DNA from: Rhodospirillaceae bacterium
GTDB lineage: Bacteria > Pseudomonadota > Alphaproteobacteria > Rhodospirillales > Rhodospirillaceae
Reading direction: 5' to 3'
NCBI GenBank assembly: GCA_002691085.1
Contig: NZGX01000059.1
Location: 1 to 13,089 of the forward strand
Length of the DNA stretch: 13,089 nt
Shown: piece by piece, positions 8,242-13,089 of the stretch
Layout: every line of letters begins with the position of its first letter
Numbering within the stretch: the stretch's first letter is position 1
The notes under the pieces: model-generated
What the model was told of the DNA's origin: nothing
The model's input: only the letters and a program-made list of their open reading frames with translations
The model's database searches: none
Made by a program: the position numbers and the translations under genes

Positions 8242-8277
8242 GAGATTCTTTCCTAGGGGAAACTTTTCAGACAATAC

Positions 8278-8306
8278 TTGCTGACTGACTAGTTAGTCAG
8301 TATAAT
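8278..8306 (+). promoter_or_regulatory. Predicted promoter of the tetR gene
   Basis: A perfect -10 TATAAT (8301-8306) is 17 bases downstream of TTGCTG (8278-8283), which keeps the TTG core of a sigma-70 -35 box. The 17-base spacer (8284-8300) lies wholly inside the palindromic operator, as expected for an autorepressed regulator. The start codon is about 40 bases beyond the -10 box. Confidence 0.65.
8281..8300. promoter_or_regulatory. Palindromic operator, probable TetR-family binding site
   Basis: CTGACTGACT followed by AGTTAGTCAG is a 20-base inverted repeat in which 9 of 10 positions pair with their mirror position and there is no central spacer. Length and symmetry fit a dimeric TetR/AcrR-family operator. 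It lies between the -35 and -10 boxes of the tetR promoter and directly downstream of the -10 box of the opposing pump promoter, so one bound dimer could block both. Confidence 0.8.
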
Positions 8307-8330
8307 AACATCCTAGTTATTCTCTTGCAA
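8302..8330 (-). promoter_or_regulatory. Predicted promoter of the adaptor-RND-TRAP operon
   Basis: Read on the minus strand: TTGCAA (8330-8325), 17 bases, TATTAT (8307-8302), matching the sigma-70 consensus at 4/6 and 5/6 positions. Transcription would start around 8295, inside the operator, giving a leader of about 55 bases before ATG 8241. Its -10 box overlaps that of the divergent tetR promoter by five bases. Confidence 0.6.
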
Positions 8331-8346
8331 TGAGGAATTATTTCAA

Positions 8347-8982
8347 ATGATTGAACAAGGGCCAAAAAAGTCTTCAAGAACTGTTCAGAAAGAGGCTAGG
8401 CCAAAGGAAATTATATCTGCGGCACTAAATGTATTTGAGAGTAATGGTTTTGCTGGAACACGATTAGATGAAGTAGCAAAATTTGCAGGAATAAGTAAGG
8501 GAACTATATATCTTTATTTCGAAAATAAGGATGAGTTATTTAAAGCATGTGTTCGAGAGACTGTTGGTAAACCAATTGCTGAAACCTTAGAATCTGCAAC
8601 AAAATTTGAGGGCCCAACCGAGAAGCTTTTGCATGAATTAGCAGAGAAAATCGGTAATACTTTTTCTGATCCTGGGTATCGTTCAATTTTCTTTCTAATT
8701 ATCTCAGAGGGAAAGAGGTTCCCTAATTTAGTAAAGTTTTATTATGATGAGGTTATAACTCCAAGTGTCAGTAGTTTATCTAATATTATCCAAAGAGGTG
8801 TGGATAGGGGTGATATAAAGAATAGCATATCTCAAGAAGATGCATTGTTATTATTGAGCCCAGTAATATTTATAAATGTATGGAATAGATTATTCAGGAA
8901 TGAAAAGAAAATTGACCTGAAAGAAACTCTTCATTCCCATATCGATATTTGGCTTAATGGAACTCGACCAAAAAAAAACTAG
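8347..8982 (+). CDS. TetR/AcrR-family transcriptional repressor
   Basis: A 211-residue regulator that most likely represses the divergent pump operon and itself. Seen: a basic N-terminal tail, then a TetR_N DNA-binding domain (about 18-65), EIISAALNVFESNGFAGTRL (21-40) leading into the helix-turn-helix DEVAKFAGISKGTIYLYFEN (41-60), then KDELFKACVRE. The C-terminal ligand and dimer domain includes IISEGKRFPNLVKFYYDEV, which resembles the AefR-like C-terminal domain found on many efflux regulators. GAGGA (8332-8336) is 10 bases before the ATG. The neighbouring palindrome is a fitting operator. It converges with the next gene, leaving a gap of only 4 bases. The inducing ligand is unknown but is probably a substrate of the pump. 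Confidence 0.92.
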   Translation: MIEQGPKKSSRTVQKEARPKEIISAALNVFESNGFAGTRLDEVAKFAGISKGTIYLYFENKDELFKACVRETVGKPIAETLESATKFEGPTEKLLHELAEKIGNTFSDPGYRSIFFLIISEGKRFPNLVKFYYDEVITPSVSSLSNIIQRGVDRGDIKNSISQEDALLLLSPVIFINVWNRLFRNEKKIDLKETLHSHIDIWLNGTRPKKN

Positions 8983-8986
8983 TTAA

Positions 8987-9745
8987 TTATTTAATTGTTT
9001 GCTCATATTCTACTAGTTCGTAATGAGTCTGCATATACCCTGCAACGCCACCTTTAAGGAAAGTATAATTTCCATCTGTAGAGGTGTAAACTTGATAAGG
9101 TGGATGTTCTTCTGGTAATTCTTTATTTGTCGGGACTTGGAAATGATGTGCATCAAATGATCCAGCACCAACTGTAATTTTTTCATCACCAACATATACA
9201 AGATCTAGGCCTAAAGGATAAAGCATTGGACCTGTAGCGCCTCTATGGTCTGGAGAGCATAGGAGAATTTCTTGAATTCTTTGTTCACCTGGTCCCATTG
9301 ATAAATCATAATGAGAAAAGTGCCAACTATCACATGCAATTGCATGATTCTGAAATGACTTTAACGGACCATGCTTAAGTTTATAGTTTTGTGAAACTCT
9401 TCCCTCAAGCGCAGTAAACGTTTCACATTCTGCTGATGTTTCATAAAATTTAAACCATCCGGAGCCCATGAATTTATCACCTACAGTTAGACGAACAAAG
9501 CAATCTTGTGGCATCCAATTATTGTCAACAGTATAAGTAGCATCTCTCATAACCGATGGCCGGTCATCAATTTCTGTATGTACTGATATTGTCCTAGACC
9601 CATCACCATATTTAATTATATTGTAGAATTCCCGGCCACGTTCATGATCTAATCTTTCTGGTTTTTTTGAAGTATATGCAATTACCCCTCTTGTGATTGT
9701 ATGATCAATTTGAGTAATAGAATCCATTTTATTACTTTTATTCAT
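8987..9745 (-). CDS. Uncharacterised 252-residue beta-rich protein
   Basis: I do not recognise a named family. There is no signal peptide or membrane segment, so it should be cytoplasmic. It alternates short beta-strand-like stretches with turns (for example YTVDNNWMPQDCFVRLTV, 71-88, and KFMGSGWFKFYETSAECETF, 91-110) and is rich in His, Tyr and Trp: SWHFSHYD (140-147) and SFDAHHFQV (196-204). The C-terminal pattern, ITVGAGSFDAHHFQV then YQVYTSTDGNYTFLKGGVAGYMQTHYELVEY, recalls the GTF-and-final-hairpin layout of DUF3108/LolA-like half-barrel proteins. That is an impression from pattern, not a search. ATG 9745 is supported by GAAGGA (9755-9760) 9 bases upstream; an internal ATG at residue 7 is less well placed. 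It has its own leader region and converges on tetR, so a role in efflux is not implied. It could be a lipid- or small-molecule-binding protein. Confidence 0.75.
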   Translation of the reverse strand: MNKSNKMDSITQIDHTITRGVIAYTSKKPERLDHERGREFYNIIKYGDGSRTISVHTEIDDRPSVMRDATYTVDNNWMPQDCFVRLTVGDKFMGSGWFKFYETSAECETFTALEGRVSQNYKLKHGPLKSFQNHAIACDSWHFSHYDLSMGPGEQRIQEILLCSPDHRGATGPMLYPLGLDLVYVGDEKITVGAGSFDAHHFQVPTNKELPEEHPPYQVYTSTDGNYTFLKGGVAGYMQTHYELVEYEQTIK

Positions 9746-9780
9746 TTAAAATTATCCTTCGGTAAAAGAAATTAAAGTTA

Positions 9781-9809
9781 TAAATAAGCTTTAAAATTAG
9801 TATAATCAA
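9781..9809 (-). promoter_or_regulatory. Possible promoter of the uncharacterised beta-rich protein gene
   Basis: On the minus strand, TTGATT (9809-9804), 17 bases, TATTTA (9786-9781), about 35 bases before ATG 9745. The -35 box is fair and the -10 box weak. The surrounding 103 bases (9746-9848) between the amidase stop and this gene are very AT-rich, contain a good Shine-Dalgarno sequence, and show no hairpin terminator after the amidase, so read-through transcription is also possible. Confidence 0.3.
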
Positions 9810-9848
9810 TTATTATTCTAAACGCTTTCTATCATTGTATTCACAGAT

Positions 9849-11270
9849 TCAAAACCTGCAAAAGTTATTATTTGCATGGCTTGGTTTCCATTTTATAGCC
9901 TTTTCAAGTACTGAACCAATCTGTAACGCAAGAAGATCATTTTCTGGTGCGGTAATAATCTGCATTCCAATAGGAAGTCCTTTTGGTATATTTAATCCAG
10001 AAGTGTTATCTGTTGGTATCGATATGGCTGGGCAACCACCAAAGTTTGCAAGACATGTAAAACTTGCAATATTTTTTGGGGTTTTGTCTTTAAAGGAAAA
10101 TGCCGTGGTTGGTGTGGAGGGTATAACAAGAGCGTCAAAATTATTAAAAATTTTTCTTATAGAAACCCTTGTACTTTTTATACTTGAAATAGCTTTTAGT
10201 AACTTTGGTGCATCCTGATTCTTTGCATAATTAATATTCTTAATAAATTCATCAGAAAATTCTTTTTTATTTTCGATAATTTTTGTTTTATGGAAATTAT
10301 ATAACTCTGACTCTATTATTAGCATAGATTGAGGAATTAATTTTTCAGGACTAAAGTAATTATCTATATCTATCTCATTAATTGTTGCGCCTTCTGAGCC
10401 TAATAATAAAATAGCTTGATTGTATGCTAGTTGAATATCGATGTTTAATTCCGAAATATTATTATTATCAATAAACCCAATATTTTTACCATGTAAGGAT
10501 TTTATATTTAGATCACTATTGTGAATGTATGGCTTCATATTTTTACATTCAGGATCTGCAAAATCGAACTTACTTATAATCTCAAAAAGTAAACTTGCAT
10601 CTTCAACAGATCTCGTGATTGGGCCCGCATGATCTAACATTTTACATAATGGCATTATTCCCCGGTTGCTGATTCTTCCAAAAGTTGGTTTAAAGCCAAC
10701 TGTGCCACAAAAGGAAGCAGGGATTCTTATTGACCCAAGTGTATCAGTTCCAATAGCCCCAGCACAAAGCCCTGCCGCTACAGCGCTTCCTGCTCCTCCA
10801 GAAGATCCACCTGGAGTAAATCCAATATAGTGAGGATTATTACATTTACCATAAAACTCATTCTGTGTAGTCGCACCGAGAGCAGCCTCATGCATATTTA
10901 GTTTTCCTAGTATAACAGCACCTGCATCTTTTAGAAGTTTTACAATAAAAGAATCTTCTTTAGATATTTCATTTCTATACGCTTTAATACCCCCAGTCGT
11001 TATAATATCCTTAATATCAATATTATCCTTAATCGCAATTGGAATACCGTCGATTGGGCTTAGTTCTTTTCCATCTCTTCTCCTTTTATCTGATTTTTTT
11101 GACTCCCATATAGCACTTTCCTCAAGAATGTTTATAAATGCATTCAACGTTCTATTTTTTATTTTTATAGCTTCTAAATATTTCTTAGTTATATCAAGAG
11201 ATGTAAAACTATTTTCGCTTAGACCTTTAGATAAATTTGATATTCCAAGCGAAATAATATTATTCTTCAT
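9849..11270 (-). CDS. Amidase-signature family amidohydrolase (GatA-like)
   Basis: An enzyme of the amidase-signature family, hydrolysing a C-N amide bond through a Ser-cisSer-Lys triad. In the 473 residues seen here the triad is K81 (IPIAIKDNID), S156 (TPGGSSGG) and nucleophile S180 (GTDTLGSIRIPASFCGT); the 99- and 24-residue spacings equal those I recall for FAAH (K142/S217/S241). The usual DTGGS is DTLGS, a variant found in other amidases. ATG 11270 begins 4 bases after the stop of the upstream gene and gives the normal family N-terminus (helix ending LDITKKYLEAI); a longer frame to 11357 runs inside the upstream gene and is rejected. GatA of the tRNA amidotransferase is possible in sequence terms, but no gatB or gatC is adjacent and the context is a surface-polysaccharide run, so a stand-alone amidase is more likely. 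Substrate unknown. Confidence 0.88.
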   Translation of the reverse strand: MKNNIISLGISNLSKGLSENSFTSLDITKKYLEAIKIKNRTLNAFINILEESAIWESKKSDKRRRDGKELSPIDGIPIAIKDNIDIKDIITTGGIKAYRNEISKEDSFIVKLLKDAGAVILGKLNMHEAALGATTQNEFYGKCNNPHYIGFTPGGSSGGAGSAVAAGLCAGAIGTDTLGSIRIPASFCGTVGFKPTFGRISNRGIMPLCKMLDHAGPITRSVEDASLLFEIISKFDFADPECKNMKPYIHNSDLNIKSLHGKNIGFIDNNNISELNIDIQLAYNQAILLLGSEGATINEIDIDNYFSPEKLIPQSMLIIESELYNFHKTKIIENKKEFSDEFIKNINYAKNQDAPKLLKAISSIKSTRVSIRKIFNNFDALVIPSTPTTAFSFKDKTPKNIASFTCLANFGGCPAISIPTDNTSGLNIPKGLPIGMQIITAPENDLLALQIGSVLEKAIKWKPSHANNNFCRF

Positions 11271-11274
11271 AACC

Positions 11275-12630
11275 CTATACTCTTTCAAAAGGTAAGTATT
11301 TATTATCACCTTTAGAGGTCCATATAATACTTTCGCTTCTATAAATATCCCAATCAAGAAAGTATTTTGGTAAATTAATTATATTAAGATCTGAATGATT
11401 ATAATATAGACGTTGTATAACCATAAGGGCCATTTGGTCTATAAACCATTTATCGACTTTTTTTTCTTCAAAGTATAAAATATATGAAGCTATTGCTTCG
11501 GCTATACGAATAGACTTAGCAGAATTCGAAAAAATACAAATACCAGCAGCTGTTTTCTGATTAATATATATTTCATTAGTGCGCGAATACATTGCTACAT
11601 CAAATTCTGGAAGATCTTTAATAGCTTTTTCAATATCTTTTTTAACTAAGCTATCAATATCTAAAACTATAATAGATCGATTAAGTTTTTTAAGAAACAT
11701 TGGCATAAGTGTATATCTTCTAGAAGCAAATTTAACATTTGATATACATTTATCAATTTCCCAAGTTAATGAATTATTCTTTAAGTCAAATAAAGATAAA
11801 TTAGGCTCCTCTTTAGAGATTAAGTGGACATGAATATCAGTTGTTTTAGAGTTCTTTTTTAAAGAATAAATGAGTTTTTTAAAATATTTTTGATAGTAAT
11901 TTACATCACAAGAAACTAAAACTAGTGGGTTATTCTCAGCTTCGTTAGGCATTGAGCCATATATAATAGGTTGCTTAAAATATTCGTAGTTATTAATAAT
12001 GCTTATCAATTCTTCTCCATATAAGCAATTCAAGTTATGTTGTGATGTTTTTAAACTTTCGTCAATTAATCCTAGGTCTAGCAAGGCTCCACTCTTAATT
12101 AGTGTTTCTTCAGCGCTTAAATCATTTAGTTGAATAATGTCTTTTTTTAATTTAATTGCTAAGGCATCATTGCTAATTTTTTTATACGCGAGAGATTTAA
12201 GAGATAGTATTTTGATATTTTTCGGATATTTTAATTCAATTTGATTTAGTATTTGAATTGTTTTATTAAATCTAGATAGTTTTATCAATATATCAGCATA
12301 AGTTATTGCTGCTTTATAATCACCTGAAATAGAGAAGTATTGTGAATAGAACTTTTCTGAATCTAAAATATTACCAGAATCTCGTAATGCATGTCCCATT
12401 TGAAATAGTGCTGATGCCCTACAATTATTACTTTTTAGTGCACGTTTTAGAAGGTCAATAGCATTTTTAAAATTTTTATTCTTGATTTCTTTAACTGCAA
12501 AAAACTCTAGCGCTATTGGTTCACTCGCATCTTCTTTTAAAATTTTTTTAAAAACTTTTGTGGCGCTCTGATCATTACCTTTTTTTAATAAGCTAAGAGC
12601 ATGCTCCACTTCAGAATTAGTTTTAGCCAT
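11275..12630 (-). CDS. TPR-repeat protein with C-terminal GT-A-like glycosyltransferase domain
   Basis: The 451 residues form two parts. Residues 1-210 are helical repeats with TPR-like spacing (for example VEHALSLLKKGNDQSATKVF at 8-27, then repeats near 42-68, 73-98, 107-132 and 141-165). Residues 235-451 look like a nucleotide-sugar transferase: a beta strand LVLVSCDVNYY (236-246), a helix KKLIYSLKK, a beta strand DIHVHLISKE, the metal-binding DxD in SIIVLDIDSLVKKDI (319-333; D324, D326), GICIFSNS (363-370) and KWFIDQMAL (394-402), closing with IWTSKG (436-441). This order matches GT8-like GT-A enzymes. It probably adds a sugar to a surface glycan or protein, with the TPRs binding a partner or acceptor. 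It starts within the last codons of the capsule-protein gene (ATGGCTAA, 8-base overlap) and ends 4 bases before the amidase, indicating one transcript. No signal peptide: cytoplasmic. Confidence 0.75.
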   Translation of the reverse strand: MAKTNSEVEHALSLLKKGNDQSATKVFKKILKEDASEPIALEFFAVKEIKNKNFKNAIDLLKRALKSNNCRASALFQMGHALRDSGNILDSEKFYSQYFSISGDYKAAITYADILIKLSRFNKTIQILNQIELKYPKNIKILSLKSLAYKKISNDALAIKLKKDIIQLNDLSAEETLIKSGALLDLGLIDESLKTSQHNLNCLYGEELISIINNYEYFKQPIIYGSMPNEAENNPLVLVSCDVNYYQKYFKKLIYSLKKNSKTTDIHVHLISKEEPNLSLFDLKNNSLTWEIDKCISNVKFASRRYTLMPMFLKKLNRSIIVLDIDSLVKKDIEKAIKDLPEFDVAMYSRTNEIYINQKTAAGICIFSNSAKSIRIAEAIASYILYFEEKKVDKWFIDQMALMVIQRLYYNHSDLNIINLPKYFLDWDIYRSESIIWTSKGDNKYLPFERV

Positions 12631-13089
12631 TTTTTAATTTTTCAATCTTTCTTAGGGTTTTTAAAATTGATGTATGAGCTGATTCATGATCAAGTATATC
12701 AATTGCTATATCTTTAATAAACCAATGATAATATTTTTTATAAAGAATCTCCATCTCATCTTTATTCCATGACCTAAGCTTCATATATGCTTCATCTAAT
12801 AGATTTATATCACTTTTAATAGCCAGCTCATCATATTCAGAGGCTCCAAACATTACTATTGGTTTACTATGAAGAATCGCTTCATGCCCAACTCCACTAT
12901 TAATGGTATATAGGGCAAAACAATTATCTAAAAGATCATGAACACTTGCATCAGACCATTTTACATAGGAGCCTTTAGTAAGTTTTTTGAAGTGTTTGCA
13001 TGACTCTGGGTCTGCTGGGTGCTCCTTAAAAACTATATGAATTTTATTTTTATTTGCCCAGTCTGATAATTTTATTATTACCTCTTCTT
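12623..13089 (-). CDS. Capsule polysaccharide biosynthesis protein (KpsC/KpsS-like), N-terminus outside window
   Basis: The frame is open to the right edge, so only the C-terminal 154 residues are visible. Numbered from the first visible residue: IHIVFKEHPADPES (16-29), then SVHDLLDNCFALYTINSGVG (48-67), HEAILHSKPIVMFGASEYDE (68-87). This strand-HP-loop, TINSxVGxEAxLxxKPI pattern is the C-terminal Rossmann-like half of the Capsule_synth family (KpsC, KpsS, LipA/LipB), Kdo transferases that build the lipid linker of group 2 capsules. The last about 60 residues are a charged helical tail. It is the first visible gene of a minus-strand run continuing through the TPR-glycosyltransferase and the amidase, and overlaps the former by 8 bases. 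Other GT-B transferases with the same C-terminal fold remain possible, since the N-terminal half is not seen. Confidence 0.75.
   Translation of the reverse strand, partial: EEVIIKLSDWANKNKIHIVFKEHPADPESCKHFKKLTKGSYVKWSDASVHDLLDNCFALYTINSGVGHEAILHSKPIVMFGASEYDELAIKSDINLLDEAYMKLRSWNKDEMEILYKKYYHWFIKDIAIDILDHESAHTSILKTLRKIEKLKNG

Noticed and set aside
8242..8274. Longer N-terminus of the periplasmic adaptor from TTG 8274
   Set aside because: TTG is a rarer start, has no upstream Shine-Dalgarno sequence, and lies 6 bases from the operator; ATG 8241 has AGGA 9 bases upstream.
8977..8996. Possible terminator between tetR and the converging gene (AACTAGTT palindrome and AATTA/TAATT repeat)
   Set aside because: The stems are short, purely or mostly AT, and overlap the coding ends. 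No GC-rich stem followed by a T-run is present.
9746..9848. Possible small RNA or small gene between amidase and the beta-rich protein gene
   Set aside because: Only about 100 AT-rich bases with no stable hairpin and no open frame with a ribosome-binding site apart from the annotated gene.
9835..10218. Plus-strand open frame of 127 codons
   Set aside because: It lies antisense to the amidase gene, whose catalytic motifs are in the minus frame. It has no Shine-Dalgarno sequence or recognisable motif and is best explained as a shadow.
11271..11357. Longer N-terminus of the amidase starting at ATG 11357
   Set aside because: The extra 29 residues lie inside the end of the glycosyltransferase gene, do not resemble an amidase N-terminus, and the ATG at 11270 sits 4 bases after the preceding stop.
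1..13089. CRISPR array, tRNA, insertion sequence or prophage signals
   Set aside because: No regularly spaced direct repeats, cloverleaf-like GC-rich segments, transposase or integrase motifs, or long terminal inverted repeats were seen on reading either strand.

Overview
This is an AT-rich (I estimate roughly 30-33% GC), gene-dense stretch of a Gram-negative bacterial chromosome. An inner-membrane RND pump with a periplasmic adaptor, a TRAP-type periplasmic binding protein with a signal peptide, a crotonase and a class A flavin monooxygenase together suggest a proteobacterium. The low GC, short intergenic gaps and overlapping genes would suit a free-living marine lineage, perhaps an alphaproteobacterium, but no rRNA or marker gene here settles that. 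No tRNA, rRNA, CRISPR array, insertion sequence or integrase was seen, and no gene-free stretch exceeds about 100 bases.

Left part (1-2873): the N-terminal two thirds of a FAD-dependent aromatic-ring-hydroxylase-type monooxygenase (minus strand, cut by the window edge) is divergent from a cyclopropane-fatty-acyl-phospholipid synthase homologue. That gene is followed, 46 bases on, by a crotonase-fold protein that lacks both glutamates used by enoyl-CoA hydratases.

Centre (2870-8982): a minus-strand operon encodes a periplasmic adaptor (HlyD/MFP), an RND permease that starts in a 4-base ATGA overlap, and, 21 bases further, a DctP-type TRAP solute-binding protein with no TRAP membrane subunits in view. 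A TetR/AcrR-family repressor is divergent from it. The short control region holds one 20-base near-perfect palindrome and two facing promoters whose -10 boxes overlap. This is the most distinctive arrangement in the window: a textbook repressor-controlled efflux pump that has gained a binding protein normally associated with uptake.

Right part (8987-13089): an uncharacterised 252-residue soluble, beta-rich protein converges on tetR. Beyond it lies a run of tightly packed minus-strand genes. In transcription order these are a capsule-polysaccharide (KpsC/KpsS-like) protein cut by the right edge, a TPR protein with a C-terminal GT-A-like glycosyltransferase domain (8-base overlap with the previous gene), and an amidase-signature enzyme (4-base gap). 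This looks like the edge of a surface-polysaccharide locus.

Several starts were moved from the longest open frame to an internal start with a better Shine-Dalgarno sequence: the synthase (863), the TRAP protein (GTG at 3874), the adaptor (ATG at 8241) and the amidase (ATG at 11270).
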